Below, piece by piece: positions 1 through 10,615 of a stretch of 64,000 nucleotides of DNA. The stretch spans positions 1 to 64,000 of the forward strand of contig JAJFFU010000222.1 of assembly GCA_021776465.1 (NCBI GenBank), given 5' to 3'. The stretch's first letter is position 1; every line of letters begins with the position of its first letter. A program made the position numbers and the translations under genes. Below the pieces are notes generated by a model. That model saw nothing but the letters and a program-made list of their open reading frames with translations, searched no databases and had not been told where the DNA came from. The DNA comes from Parvularculaceae bacterium (GTDB taxonomy: Bacteria; Pseudomonadota; Alphaproteobacteria; Caulobacterales; Parvularculaceae).

Positions 1-80
1 AGCAAAGCATCGCGCGAACGGCAATACTCAGCTTGTCGTTTAAACGCCGCGGGAATGTCGTCTTTTGACGCTGGCACAGA

Positions 81-1013
81 TTAAGCGTTCGAAAACGCTT
101 CGACGTCGGCCGGCTCGCCGACATTCATCGACGTCGCGCCCTTTTCGATGCGCCTGACAAGACCACAAAGGACTTTGCCGGAGCCGACTTCGACGAATGT
201 ATCGCATCCCGCAGCGGCCATATTCGATACGCTCTCCGTCCAGCGAACGCGGCCTGTCACCTGTTTCACGAGACTGTCCCGAATTTCGTCGGGTTCGGCG
301 ACCGCGGCCGCTGTTACGTTGGCGATCAGCGTTGTCGCCGGCGTTGAAACGTTTGCGCCCGCCAGCGCCGCCGCCATGCGGTCGGCTGCCGGCGCCATAA
401 GCGATGAGTGAAACGGCGCTGAAACCGGCAATAATTTCGCAATCTTGGCGCCGAATTCTTTAGCGCCGGCGCAAACAGCTTCGACCCGCGCTTTCTCACC
501 GGAAATGACGACCTGGCCCGGTGCGTTGTCATTGGCGATCTCGCAGGCGCCGCCGCTCGTTGCATCAATCGCTTTTTGCGCGCCTTCGAGATCGACCCCG
601 ATCAGCGCCGCCATAGCGCCCTCGCCGACAGGAACTGCGGCTTGCATTGCCTCGCCGCGAATGCGCAGCAGCCGCGCTGTGTCTGCAAGGCTGATGGCGC
701 GCGCCGCGCACAGTGCTGAATACTCGCCCAGCGAATGCCCCGCGACGAACATAGCGCCGGCAATATCGACGCCCGCCTCTTTTTCCAGCACCCGCATCGC
801 GGCGATGGAATGCGCCATCAGCGCCGGCTGGGTATTCGCCGTCAGGGTCAATTCCTCCATCGGCCCGTCCCACATCAACGCTGTGAGCTTCTGGCCAAGC
901 GCGTCATCGACTTCCTGGAAGACTTCACGAGCGACCGGAAAAGCGTCAGCGAGCACTTTGCCCATACCGACCGATTGACTGCCTTGCCCCGGAAAAATGA
1001 ATGCGCGCGCCAT
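81..1013 (-). CDS. fabD: malonyl CoA-acyl carrier protein transacylase
   Basis: Protein starts [19 protein letters not shown] and has the GHSLGEYSA nucleophile motif; the start was trimmed from the ORF-track start at 1145 to the Met at 1013. Confidence 0.95.
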   Translation of the reverse strand: MARAFIFPGQGSQSVGMGKVLADAFPVAREVFQEVDDALGQKLTALMWDGPMEELTLTANTQPALMAHSIAAMRVLEKEAGVDIAGAMFVAGHSLGEYSALCAARAISLADTARLLRIRGEAMQAAVPVGEGAMAALIGVDLEGAQKAIDATSGGACEIANDNAPGQVVISGEKARVEAVCAGAKEFGAKIAKLLPVSAPFHSSLMAPAADRMAAALAGANVSTPATTLIANVTAAAVAEPDEIRDSLVKQVTGRVRWTESVSNMAAAGCDTFVEVGSGKVLCGLVRRIEKGATSMNVGEPADVEAFSNA

Positions 1014-1251
1014 AAATAAACTCCGTTTTCCGGCCCGATTAACCAACCGAGACCGAGAGAGCAAGGCAGAGCCAAGGCGGGGCTTGCCATGGCGGCGCCT
1101 GTCAGCTATCTCGCCGGCTTCGCGAGCGACGGTCGCGGGCGCCAATCAACCGGTTGGTTTAAGGGATGGTCCCTTTGCCCTTGCGAGCCACAGGTCAGCA
1201 GGAACACCAGCCGTTCCAGCCGATCTCCGTCGCCAATCAGGAGCTGGCTTC

Positions 1252-1620
1252 ATGCCGTTATATGAGCATGTCTTCATCGCGCGTCAGGATATTTCCCCTG
1301 CGCAAGTCGAAGGCCTCACAGAAACTCTCGCCAACATAGTCACCGACAATGGCGGCAAAATCGAAAAGTCCGAATATTGGGGGCTTCGCAACCTTCAATA
1401 CAAGATCAACAAAAACCGCAAAGGCCATTACAGCCTTTTCAATATCGACGGTCCACCGATCGCCGTGCAGGAACTTGAGCGTCAGGAAAAAATCAATGAC
1501 GACATTTTGCGCGTGCTGACCATTCGCGTCGAGGAACACGACCCCGAACCGTCGCCTGTTCTGAGCCGCCGCGACCGCGGCGATCGCAATGATCGCGGCG
1601 ACCGCGACCGGCGCCGATAG
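1252..1620 (+). CDS. rpsF: 30S ribosomal protein S6
   Basis: [24 protein letters not shown]... is a typical S6 sequence; the gene is followed by rpsR and rplI. Confidence 0.96.
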   Translation: MPLYEHVFIARQDISPAQVEGLTETLANIVTDNGGKIEKSEYWGLRNLQYKINKNRKGHYSLFNIDGPPIAVQELERQEKINDDILRVLTIRVEEHDPEPSPVLSRRDRGDRNDRGDRDRRR

Positions 1621-1638
1621 GCAGAAGGATATAAAATC

Positions 1639-1863
1639 ATGGCTAAACCGTTTTTCAGACGCCGTAAGTCCTGCCCGTTCTCAGGCGATAACGCGCAAAC
1701 AATCGATTACAAGGATCCGAAACTCCTGGGGCGTTTCGTTTCCGAACGCGGCAAGATCGTGCCGTCACGCATTTCCGCCGTATCGCAAAAGAAGCAGCGT
1801 GAGTTAGCGCGCGCCATCAAGCGCGCTCGCATTCTCGCCCTCCTTCCCTACGTATCGGAGTAA
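1639..1863 (+). CDS. rpsR: 30S ribosomal protein S18
   Basis: 74 aa, [24 protein letters not shown]...; syntenic with rpsF. Confidence 0.97.
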   Translation: MAKPFFRRRKSCPFSGDNAQTIDYKDPKLLGRFVSERGKIVPSRISAVSQKKQRELARAIKRARILALLPYVSE

Positions 1864-1868
1864 GATCG

Positions 1869-2486
1869 ATGGATGTCCTTTTACTCGAACGGGTCGAAAA
1901 TCTCGGCCAAATGGGCGATGTCGTCAAAGTAAAGTCAGGTTTTGCGCGCAACTTTCTGCTGCCGCAGAAAAAAGCTTTGCGGGCGAACGACGCCAACAAG
2001 CAGGTTTTCGAAACGCAGCGCGCCGATCTTGAAACGCGCAATCTTGAGCGCAAGAAAGACGCTGAAGCCGCTTCCGAGAAACTAAACGGCCGCAGCTTTG
2101 TCGTTATTCGTCAATCGTCTGAAACCGGCGCTCTTTATGGCTCGGTGACGGCGCGTGATATCGCTGACGCGGCGTCTGAAGACGGTGTCAAAATCGAACG
2201 TAGCCAAGTGCGGATCGACAAGCCGTTGAAAACGATCGGTATTGTGCCGGTTCGGGTTTCACTACACCCGGACGTCAACGCCAATATCGAAATCAACGTG
2301 GCGCGGTCCGAGGATGAGGCTGAACGCCAGGCTCGCGGCGAGAACGTTTTCGCCCGCGAGAATGAACAAGCGTCCGGTGACGATGATTCCGACGAAGAAA
2401 AATCAGCGGAATTTTTTGATCCTGAAGCACAAGCCGCCGTCGCATCCGACGATGGTGACGAAGAACCGAACGAAGACAAAGACTAG
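1869..2486 (+). CDS. rplI: 50S ribosomal protein L9
   Basis: [36 protein letters not shown] is an L9 N-terminus; acidic C-terminal extension. Confidence 0.97.
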   Translation: MDVLLLERVENLGQMGDVVKVKSGFARNFLLPQKKALRANDANKQVFETQRADLETRNLERKKDAEAASEKLNGRSFVVIRQSSETGALYGSVTARDIADAASEDGVKIERSQVRIDKPLKTIGIVPVRVSLHPDVNANIEINVARSEDEAERQARGENVFARENEQASGDDDSDEEKSAEFFDPEAQAAVASDDGDEEPNEDKD

Positions 2487-2544
2487 CGCCTCGCGCCTTG
2501 CGCCCGACGTCAACCGGGCGCACAGGGTGCGGGGAAAAGTTTCG

Positions 2545-2577
2545 ACGCCGGCTGGCTATCCAGCCGGCGTTTTCTTT
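2545..2577 (+). terminator. Rho-independent terminator after rplI
   Basis: 11-bp stem ACGCCGGCTGG-CTAT-CCAGCCGGCGT followed by TTTCTTT. Confidence 0.85.
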
Positions 2578-2593
2578 GATTTAAAGCTCCGTT

Positions 2594-4075
2594 ATGGCGC
2601 TCACTGCAAACACTGTCGAACAATTTAATCATGATACGGACGAACAAACGCCCGTAAGCCTGGATGCTGAACAAGCGATCCTGGGCGCGATCCTCTTTGA
2701 TAATGAGATTTTGATCCGCGCCTCGCAGTTTCTGAAAAGCGAGCATTTTTACGATCCCGTACACCAGGTGGTGTACGATGCTGCGAAATCGCTTGTCGAC
2801 GGCGGCCGCCTCGCCTCGCCGGTCGCGCTCGATACTTACCTCGCCAGCTCGCCGGGCTATCAGGAAGCGGGTGGGCGCAAATATCTCGAACAACTCGCCG
2901 CCAATGTTCCCTCGACAACCGGCGCGATTGACTATGCGCGCATCGTTTTTGATTTGTCGACATGTCGCGGCTTGATGTCGATCGGCGCGGAGATGGTCGA
3001 TCGGGCCAAAGTCTCCAGCCTCGAAGACACACCGATCAAACAACTCGAAGAAGCCGAACAGGCGCTTTATTCCCTTGCGGAAACCGGAAAATACGGTGGC
3101 GGCTTTAAAAGTTTTCGATCATCGCTGACCGAGGCGATTGAACTTGCCGACGCCGCCTTCCGTCGCGGCGGCGGGCTTGCCGGCATTTCGACCGGCTTGC
3201 GCGATCTCGATCGCCAACTTGGCGGGATGCACCCGTCCGATCTGCTAATCCTCGCCGGACGCCCGTCCATGGGTAAGTCGTCGCTGGGCGTCAACATCGG
3301 CGTCAACGCCGCAAAGGCCTATAAAACGGAGCGCCAACCGGACGGCACGATGAAAACCATTTCCGGCGGCGTTGTTGGTATGTTTTCGCTTGAGATGTCG
3401 GCTGAACAGATCGCAACGCGGATCATCTCAGATTTTGCACGCGTGCCGTCGGAGAAAATCCGGCGTGGGGAAATCGAACAAAGCCAATTTGACGACATCT
3501 ATCACGCGACCCGCGAGTTAGAATCCCTGCCGATCTTCATCGACGATACGGGCGGTCTTTCAATTGCGCAGGTTGCAGCCCGCGCCCGGCGCCTGAAACG
3601 CCAGCATGGTCTTGATCTCCTCATCATCGACTACATTCAGCTGCTGACCGGCTCGGGCAAACGAAACGACAATCGCGTGCAGGAAATCACCGAGATCTCG
3701 CAAGGGCTGAAAGCGCTGGCGAAGGAGTTGAATATCCCGGTGATCGGCCTCGCGCAGTTATCGCGGAAAGTCGAAGAGCGCGAAGACAAGCGCCCGCAAC
3801 TGGCTGACCTTCGTGAGTCCGGTTCTATTGAGCAGGACGCTGACGTTGTTCTCTTTGTCTTTCGAGAGAAATATTATCTCTCTCGCCTGGAGCCGCGTGA
3901 GGGGACGGAAGAACACGTCAAATGGCAGTCGCTTCTTGAGGAAGTCGGCGACACGGCCGAGATTATCGTCGGCAAGCAGCGTCACGGCCCGATCGGCAAA
4001 GTCGATCTCCATTTTGAAGAACAATTCACAAAGTTTTCTAACCTCGCGAGCGACCGCTACTCCCGGGACAGTTAG
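2594..4075 (+). CDS. dnaB: replicative DNA helicase
   Basis: Walker A AGRPSMGKSS, LLIIDYIQLL; DnaB N- and C-terminal domain signatures. Confidence 0.97.
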   Translation: MALTANTVEQFNHDTDEQTPVSLDAEQAILGAILFDNEILIRASQFLKSEHFYDPVHQVVYDAAKSLVDGGRLASPVALDTYLASSPGYQEAGGRKYLEQLAANVPSTTGAIDYARIVFDLSTCRGLMSIGAEMVDRAKVSSLEDTPIKQLEEAEQALYSLAETGKYGGGFKSFRSSLTEAIELADAAFRRGGGLAGISTGLRDLDRQLGGMHPSDLLILAGRPSMGKSSLGVNIGVNAAKAYKTERQPDGTMKTISGGVVGMFSLEMSAEQIATRIISDFARVPSEKIRRGEIEQSQFDDIYHATRELESLPIFIDDTGGLSIAQVAARARRLKRQHGLDLLIIDYIQLLTGSGKRNDNRVQEITEISQGLKALAKELNIPVIGLAQLSRKVEEREDKRPQLADLRESGSIEQDADVVLFVFREKYYLSRLEPREGTEEHVKWQSLLEEVGDTAEIIVGKQRHGPIGKVDLHFEEQFTKFSNLASDRYSRDS

Positions 4076-4121
4076 AACCGCGAGACTTGCCTCGCGCATA
4101 AATCGGCCTAAGGCTTCGCCG

Positions 4122-5219
4122 ATGCACAGCGAAAACACCGCAAACCGAAAAACAGCCGGACCGTGGGTCGATATTGATCTCACCGCGCTGTGCGAGAATT
4201 TTGCGATGCTACGCGAAGCCGCCCCAGGCGCCGAGACGGCGGCGGTCGTCAAATGCGACGCCTATGGACTTGGGTTGGCGCCGATCGCGCAAGCGCTTGC
4301 AACGCGCGAAAATTGCCAAACATTTTTTGTCGCCTATCCGGAAGAAGGCGCACAATTGCGCGCCGCCCTTTCATCGTCCGCGCCTGAGGCGAAAATCTAT
4401 GTCTTTAATGGGCCGCTGCCTGACACAATCAAGATCTTCGAGGAGGCTGCGCTAACGCCGGTCATCAACAGCGCCGAACAGGCGAAAAAATGGGCGTCCC
4501 GCAAACCGGGCGCGCCATGCGCCTTACATGTGGACACAGGCATGAACCGGCTCGGTGCGCCGGTCGGGGAACTCGCCGGGTTTGCAGCGATGTCAGATCT
4601 CAATGTCGATGTCCTGATGAGCCACCTCGCCTGCGGATCTGAGCCGGGCCACGCCAAAAACAGCGAACAGCGCGACGCCTTCGCGCATTCCGCAACGTTG
4701 TTTCCGAATGCCCGGCAGTCGCTTGCCGCGTCTGCGGGCGCGCTGATGGACCCGTCCTATCACTGCGACCTCACCCGTCCCGGCATCGCCCTTTACGGCG
4801 GCAGCCCGTTCGACGTTGACGACGCGCGGATCAAGCCGGTGGTTACGCTGAACGCACCGATCGTCCAGATTCGCAGGGTGGCGGCAGGAGAAACCGTCGG
4901 TTATGGCGCGACATTCACCGCAACGGCGCCGACGCTAATTGCCACCGTAGCTCTCGGCTATGGCGACGGATTCCCGACCGCCGGGTCTAACAAAGCCGTC
5001 GCGACAATCGCTGGCGAGCGCGCCAAAATCGCCGGCCGCGTCTCCATGGACCTGATCGGTCTTGACGTAACAGCATTGAAAACGCCGCCGCAGGTCGGCG
5101 AGACGGCCGAATTCTTCGGCAAATCCGGCAGCCTTCACGCAGCAGCAAGCGCCTGCGGAACAATCCCTTATGAATTGCTGACCGGGCTTGGCGGGCGCGT
5201 TGATCGCCGCTACGTCTAA
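4122..5219 (+). CDS. alr: alanine racemase
   Basis: WVDIDLTALCENF...VVKCDAYGLG PLP-lysine motif; start chosen at MHSENTANRK rather than the upstream ORF start at 3813. Confidence 0.93.
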   Translation: MHSENTANRKTAGPWVDIDLTALCENFAMLREAAPGAETAAVVKCDAYGLGLAPIAQALATRENCQTFFVAYPEEGAQLRAALSSSAPEAKIYVFNGPLPDTIKIFEEAALTPVINSAEQAKKWASRKPGAPCALHVDTGMNRLGAPVGELAGFAAMSDLNVDVLMSHLACGSEPGHAKNSEQRDAFAHSATLFPNARQSLAASAGALMDPSYHCDLTRPGIALYGGSPFDVDDARIKPVVTLNAPIVQIRRVAAGETVGYGATFTATAPTLIATVALGYGDGFPTAGSNKAVATIAGERAKIAGRVSMDLIGLDVTALKTPPQVGETAEFFGKSGSLHAAASACGTIPYELLTGLGGRVDRRYV

Positions 5220-5246
5220 GGCTCAACGTTAAGCGGGACCGACCAG

Positions 5247-6020
5247 ATGAACCCAATCGCCGCCGTCGGCCGCCTCAGCCTGGATGTATTTGGCGAGGTC
5301 GGCCGCATGACGAATTTTGCGATGGAAGGCGCGTTCGCAGCAGTGACGCCGCCATTTTTCTGGCGGCCGTTCCTGCATGCGCTGGCGCGCATTGGTTTTG
5401 CATCACTTCCGGTCGTTGGCCTGACCGCCCTTTTTACTGGCGGCGCCCTTGCGCTCAACATTTACGAAGGCAGCATCTTTCCCGATGCAAACGCCTTCAT
5501 TCCGCAAATTCTCGGCGTTTCAATCGTGCGCGAATTGGGGCCGGTGCTCGCCGCCCTGATGGTCGCCGGCCGATGCTCATCGGCCATGGCCGCAGAGATT
5601 GGCGCCATGCGCGTCACCGAACAGATCGACGCCATGTCGACCTTGTCTGTGAACCCGTTTCGCTATCTTGTCGGGCCGCGGGTCCTCGCGACAACCATCG
5701 CCATGCCATTGCTCGTTCTCACCGCTGACATTATCGGCGTCTATGGCGGCTACCTCGTCTCCGTTCACCTGCTCGACATGTCAGCATCGATATACATCAA
5801 CACCCTGGCCGACTTCATCAGTTCCGAAGATGTGACGAGCGGCCTCATCAAGGCGACGGTCTTCGGTTTCCTGATTGCTGTAACGGGATGCTATTACGGT
5901 TACCGCTCAAGCGGCGGCGCCACTGGCGTCGGCAACGCGACGCGCACTGCCGTCGTCGCGGCGGCTGTTTCAATATTCGCCGCGAATTACCTTCTCACTT
6001 CGCTGTTTGTGGATTTTTAA
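5247..6020 (+). CDS. mlaE: MlaE-family ABC transporter permease
   Basis: VRELGPVLAALMVAGRCSSAMAAEIGAMRVTEQIDAM is the MlaE/YrbE signature. Confidence 0.92.
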   Translation: MNPIAAVGRLSLDVFGEVGRMTNFAMEGAFAAVTPPFFWRPFLHALARIGFASLPVVGLTALFTGGALALNIYEGSIFPDANAFIPQILGVSIVRELGPVLAALMVAGRCSSAMAAEIGAMRVTEQIDAMSTLSVNPFRYLVGPRVLATTIAMPLLVLTADIIGVYGGYLVSVHLLDMSASIYINTLADFISSEDVTSGLIKATVFGFLIAVTGCYYGYRSSGGATGVGNATRTAVVAAAVSIFAANYLLTSLFVDF

Positions 6021-6026
6021 AAGACC

Positions 6027-6815
6027 ATGAGCGAAGCGCCAATCAAAATTGATATTCAAGGTTTGCAGAAATCGTTCGGCGCCAATCATGTGCTGCGCGG
6101 CGTCGACCTTACTGTGCCAGCGGGAAAGTCTTTGGTTGTCATTGGCGGTTCAGGGTCAGGGAAATCTGTGCTGTTGAAAAGCGTCCTCGGCCTTGTCAAA
6201 CCCGACCGCGGTTCCATCAAAGTTGATGGCCGCAATGTCGCGCGACAGTCGGCCGGCGACAAAAAGCATATCGCCGCACAGACCGGCATGTTGTTTCAGG
6301 GCGCAGCGCTTTTCGATTCTTTGAGCGTCTGGGAAAACGTCGCGTTCCGTCTCCTATACGGCCAGCGAAACAAGCGCGCCGCGTCAAAGGACAAGGCGAT
6401 AGAATGCCTGGCGCAGGTCGGGCTGGCGCCGGAAGTCGGCGAGTTGCGACCGTCGGAACTTTCCGGCGGCATGCAAAAGCGCGTTAGCCTCGCCCGCGCC
6501 ATCGCGTCGGACCCGCAAATATTATTTTTCGACGAACCGACAACGGGCCTCGATCCGATTATGTCGGATGTCATCAACAACCTGATTGTCGAGCGCGTCA
6601 AAGCCATCGGCGCAACGGCAATCTCTATTACCCATGATATGGCGTCAGCACGCAAAATCGCTGATGAAGTCGCGATGCTCTATCAGGGCGTCATCATCTG
6701 GCGCGGCAGCCCTGACGAGCTCGATAATTCCGGCAACCCGATGGTCGATCAGTTTGTCAGCGGGCGCGCGGACGGCCCGATCCAGATGCAGGTGCGAAAA
6801 TTCACCCGCCGCTGA
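6027..6815 (+). CDS. mlaF: ABC transporter ATP-binding protein, MlaF type
   Basis: Walker A GGSGSGKSVLLK, signature LSGGMQKRVSLARAIA, Walker B ILFFDEPTTGLDP; adjacent to mlaE. Confidence 0.92.
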   Translation: MSEAPIKIDIQGLQKSFGANHVLRGVDLTVPAGKSLVVIGGSGSGKSVLLKSVLGLVKPDRGSIKVDGRNVARQSAGDKKHIAAQTGMLFQGAALFDSLSVWENVAFRLLYGQRNKRAASKDKAIECLAQVGLAPEVGELRPSELSGGMQKRVSLARAIASDPQILFFDEPTTGLDPIMSDVINNLIVERVKAIGATAISITHDMASARKIADEVAMLYQGVIIWRGSPDELDNSGNPMVDQFVSGRADGPIQMQVRKFTRR

Positions 6816-6946
6816 GACCGTTTGACACCAACGCTGCGCCAAGCAGCGGATTGTTCGCGAATGTGTAAACAAGCCCTTAATAAAGCGACCGCGCGAAACG
6901 GTTGCATTTACAGTCTATTCGGATAATCGAACTACACCCATGAGTT

Positions 6947-8221
6947 GTGGTATGCCTCGCACCACATATAATGAGGGAGCCTCGAATTTCCATGGCTGTT
7001 ACCGCCCGCCAAGCACCCGCCCCCCAAGCACACGTTCGCACAGAGCCCAGTGAGCATTATCTAAAAACGGAGTTGTTTTCGCTATTACCGTCGCGCAGCG
7101 ACGTTCAGGATTTTCTGCTCTTGGGCGCATTTGACGGGATCCGTTATTGGAACCTGGAAAACCGCGACCATGAATGGATCAGTCCGGGGTTCTGGCGTGC
7201 GCTCGGTTACGCCGCCGAAGCGATGCCCCACATTGCCGCGGCGCATCAGGCAATCGTCGATCCGCACGATCTCAAAAATTCAACAGCGGCTTTAAACCAG
7301 CACCTCGCCGATCCGCACCACCCCTATGATCAAATTATTCGCTTCAAACACGCACAGGGACATACTGTTTCGTTTCGGTGCCGCGGCTTCGCGATCCGCG
7401 ATGATAACGGCGTCCCAGTTCGTATGCTTTGCACACATTTTAATCTCTCTGCGGACAATCCCAAAGAGCATGAACTGACCGAAGAAATTTCGAGTTTGAA
7501 CCTGCGTTTAGAAAACCTCGAGGCGCACAATAAAATTCTGAAAGACTTTGCCGCTGTCATCGCCCATGATTTGACTGCACCGATACGGCAAACGAATATG
7601 TTTCTGAATTTTCTGGAGGCCGATTTTGAAACCGAACCTGCGCCCAGTGATAGCGCACGAAATGCGATCGCCAATATGGGTACGGCCCTCGATCGGATGC
7701 GGCGCATAATCAAAAGTCTGCATGAACTTTACAGGGTCAAGGCCTTTGACATCGACCTTCGACCGACGCCGATTGGCGCTGTGATCAATAACGCCGTCGC
7801 ACTCTCAAAAGAATATCTGGACGAACGCGGCGCGCAGCTTAACATCGCAGGCATGCCAACAATCCCGGTCGATCCTGATTTAATGACGCAGGTTTTTCAA
7901 AATATTCTCGTCAATGCGTGCAAATATAGTGACGCGGAAAACCTGTCGATCGACATCACTGTTGAGCGTGATACCGCGCGGGAATGCGTCATCGTTTATA
8001 TTGATGACAACGGATCGGGTGTTCCGGCCGATTGTGCGGAGAGAATTTTTGAACCGTATCGGCGCCTTGAGCATGCCGATGAAATCGAAGGATCGGGCAT
8101 TGGCCTGGCGCTAAGCCGGCGGATCATGACATTGCATCGCGGCGCAGTTTACGTTGACCCGCACTTTAAACACGGTGCACGGTTCGTTTTGTCTTTTCCT
8201 GATAGCGCCGACAAAGCGTAG
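6947..8221 (+). CDS. PAS-domain sensor histidine kinase
   Basis: AVIAHDLTAPIRQ H-box, NILVNACKYSD N-box, DNGSGVP and GSGIGLALSRRI G-boxes; true start uncertain. Confidence 0.88.
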   Translation: MVCLAPHIMREPRISMAVTARQAPAPQAHVRTEPSEHYLKTELFSLLPSRSDVQDFLLLGAFDGIRYWNLENRDHEWISPGFWRALGYAAEAMPHIAAAHQAIVDPHDLKNSTAALNQHLADPHHPYDQIIRFKHAQGHTVSFRCRGFAIRDDNGVPVRMLCTHFNLSADNPKEHELTEEISSLNLRLENLEAHNKILKDFAAVIAHDLTAPIRQTNMFLNFLEADFETEPAPSDSARNAIANMGTALDRMRRIIKSLHELYRVKAFDIDLRPTPIGAVINNAVALSKEYLDERGAQLNIAGMPTIPVDPDLMTQVFQNILVNACKYSDAENLSIDITVERDTARECVIVYIDDNGSGVPADCAERIFEPYRRLEHADEIEGSGIGLALSRRIMTLHRGAVYVDPHFKHGARFVLSFPDSADKA

Positions 8222-8227
8222 TGAACA

Positions 8228-9025
8228 TTGATGACCGATTTGCCGCGCACTTTGCGCCTGCCTCTAAAAATCCGTTTGAAACTGATGCGTCAGGATTTTC
8301 TTGCGGCGGCCAAGCTACACGGACACCAACGGGTTCGGCTTGCCGCCCATCCGCTGGGCGCTGAGATCATTGTCGCGGACGGACGCTTCGTTGTTCCCTC
8401 GCCTTACCGTTGGAAACTTTACCGCAAAGGATGGGAGGCGCGCCTCGGTCAGTTGGCTGATGAATATGGCGTCGGGCGCCATGTTACACTCGCCGCCAAT
8501 AGTGTTGTCATCGATGTCGGCGCCAATGCAGGAGAATTTGCGCATATTTGCGCCCGCTCCGGCGCGCGGGTTTATTGCATTGAGCCGGACGCTGCCGTTC
8601 GCGCTTGCCTTACAGAAAACATCCGCAATTTGACCAACGCAACAACCCATGACGCGCTGCTGTGGAAGGACGAAACGGATGTGCCGTTCGCATCAATCCC
8701 CGATCACGCAGACAGTTCCGTTTTTGCCGCAGACACGGCGCCAACCGAAATGCGCCGCGCCACAACGCTCGACCAATTCTGCGCGCAAAATGAAATTGCC
8801 GAAATCGATCTCCTGAAATGCGATGCGGAAGGCGCCGAGCCGGAAGTGCTTGAGGGCGGCGGCGCAGTGCTCGACCGATGTCGCGCCGTCGCCGTCGATA
8901 CCGGCGCAGAACGCCACGGCGCCCGCACCCACACGGCTTGCCGCATTATCCTTGAGGGACACGGCTTCCGGGTAGTCGATGAGACTGTTGGGAAACGGTT
9001 GATGACCTATGGTCTGCGGTACTGA
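8228..9025 (+). CDS. FkbM family methyltransferase
   Basis: VVIDVGANAGEFAHI...VYCIEPDAAV and IDLLKCDAEGAEPEVLEG motifs. Confidence 0.87.
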   Translation: MMTDLPRTLRLPLKIRLKLMRQDFLAAAKLHGHQRVRLAAHPLGAEIIVADGRFVVPSPYRWKLYRKGWEARLGQLADEYGVGRHVTLAANSVVIDVGANAGEFAHICARSGARVYCIEPDAAVRACLTENIRNLTNATTHDALLWKDETDVPFASIPDHADSSVFAADTAPTEMRRATTLDQFCAQNEIAEIDLLKCDAEGAEPEVLEGGGAVLDRCRAVAVDTGAERHGARTHTACRIILEGHGFRVVDETVGKRLMTYGLRY

Positions 9026-9079
9026 AGAGCCGCGCCCTGTGCTTGCGCAAGAAACGCCGGCAAACATCACGCAAAAAGA

Positions 9080-9126
9080 AAGGGCGGATCAGCTCTACGG
9101 GATTCCCGTAACGCCGATCCGCCCTT
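9080..9126. terminator. Bidirectional terminator with nested hairpins
   Basis: AAGGGCGGATC...GATCCGCCCTT (11-bp stem) enclosing a second palindrome TACGGGA-T-TCCCGTA; lies between two convergent genes. Confidence 0.75.
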
Positions 9127-9157
9127 GTCATTCTTTAAAGGCTAAAAGCCCAAAAAG

Positions 9158-9364
9158 TTAGTCAACGGCTTTGAGATTGCCTGCAGACGCTTTACCGCGG
9201 TCTTGCTGCAATTCGTAGCTGACTTGCTGGCCATCGTTGAGGCCGCGCATGCCGGCTGCCTCGACTGCCGTGGCGTGGACGAAAACGTCCTTGCCGCCGT
9301 CAGACGGTTCGATGAAGCCATAACCCTTTTGGGAATTATACCATTTAACTGTTCCAGTCGCCAT
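9158..9364 (-). CDS. cold-shock domain protein
   Basis: MATGTVKWYNSQKGYGFIEPSDGGKDVFVHATAVE contains RNP1 (KGYGFI) and RNP2 (DVFVH). Confidence 0.96.
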   Translation of the reverse strand: MATGTVKWYNSQKGYGFIEPSDGGKDVFVHATAVEAAGMRGLNDGQQVSYELQQDRGKASAGNLKAVD

Positions 9365-9667
9365 GATCGTAGTCCTTTCAAACAGGCGCGCCTTTCTGGG
9401 AAAGGCAATATCGGTCCGGAAATGCCCGGACCGGGGGAATGCTGCCGATGTTTGGAGGAGTGTAGAATCTTGTAGAACAAGGCCCATAGACGGCCTTCAA
9501 TCATGGCGCGAGGGCCATATGGGCCTTTATGGGCGTAATTGCAACTGTCACGGGAAGATTTGCAAATGAGAAACCGGCAAGGCCCCGGAGCCCCCGGCCC
9601 GCCTCGGTTTCGACGCAAAACGCTCTAGACGCGCAGGGTGCTTGAGCACCGGCGGCGCAAGGCGTAA

Positions 9668-10615
9668 ATGCCTCAACCCATGGATAAATTTGTTGTCGCT
9701 GCTTTCTATAAATTCGCCGATTTACCGGACTATGAAACCCGGCGCGCCGGGTTGCTTGAATGCGCCCAGGATGCGGGCGTCCTCGGCACGGTCCTGCTCG
9801 CCCGGGAGGGCGTAAATGGCACGATCGCCGGACCACGCGAAGGTATCGACACGGTCATCGCCCACATCCGAACTTTTCCCGGCTGCGAGTGCTTGCAATG
9901 GAAAGAAGCCGCTGCCGGCGCCCCGCCCTTCCACCGTATGAAAGTGCGCCTCAAAAAAGAAATCGTCACCATGGGCATTGCGGATATCGCGCCGCATCTC
10001 AGCCATGAACGCTATGTTGAGCCCGAAGACTGGAACGCACTGATCGACGATCCGGACATTCTGGTGATCGATACGCGCAATGATTATGAAGTCGGCATCG
10101 GAACATTTGAAGGCGCTGTGAATCCGCAAACATCATCGTTCCGCGAATTTCCCGACTGGTTCCGCGAATATCGCAAGACCCACGACGTAAAAAAAGTCGC
10201 CATGTTCTGCACGGGCGGCATTCGCTGCGAAAAATCGACGGCGTTCCTGCGTAGCGAAGGCATTGACGACGTCGCCCATCTCAAAGGCGGTATCCTCAAA
10301 TATCTCGAAACCGTACCGGAAACAGAAAGTCAGTGGCGCGGAGAATGTTTTGTCTTCGACGCGCGCGTATCTGTCGGCCACAATCTTGCGCCCGGCTCTT
10401 ACGACCAATGCTATGCTTGTCGCCGCCCGATCGACGATGACGACAAAGCCTCGCCCGAATACCGCCCCGGCATTTCCTGCCCTCATTGCATTGGTGAATA
10501 TTCTGACGAAAAGCGCCAGGGATTCGCCGAGCGCCAAAAGCAAATGAAACTCGCCGCTGCACGGGGCGAGACCCATATCGGTGTCGCGCCGCCATCGGGC
10601 CCGCGCGAACGATGA
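9668..10615 (+). CDS. trhO: rhodanese-related tRNA uridine hydroxylase (TrhO/YceA family)
   Basis: Rhodanese loop FCTGGIRCEKS plus the N-terminal YceA domain. Confidence 0.9.
   Translation: MPQPMDKFVVAAFYKFADLPDYETRRAGLLECAQDAGVLGTVLLAREGVNGTIAGPREGIDTVIAHIRTFPGCECLQWKEAAAGAPPFHRMKVRLKKEIVTMGIADIAPHLSHERYVEPEDWNALIDDPDILVIDTRNDYEVGIGTFEGAVNPQTSSFREFPDWFREYRKTHDVKKVAMFCTGGIRCEKSTAFLRSEGIDDVAHLKGGILKYLETVPETESQWRGECFVFDARVSVGHNLAPGSYDQCYACRRPIDDDDKASPEYRPGISCPHCIGEYSDEKRQGFAERQKQMKLAAARGETHIGVAPPSGPRER

Noticed and set aside
148-978. Several + strand ORFs over fabD
   Set aside because: Antisense shadows of fabD with no recognisable domains.
3813-4121. N-terminal extension of the alr ORF
   Set aside because: Overlaps the end of dnaB and has no alanine racemase homology; the start was placed at 4122.
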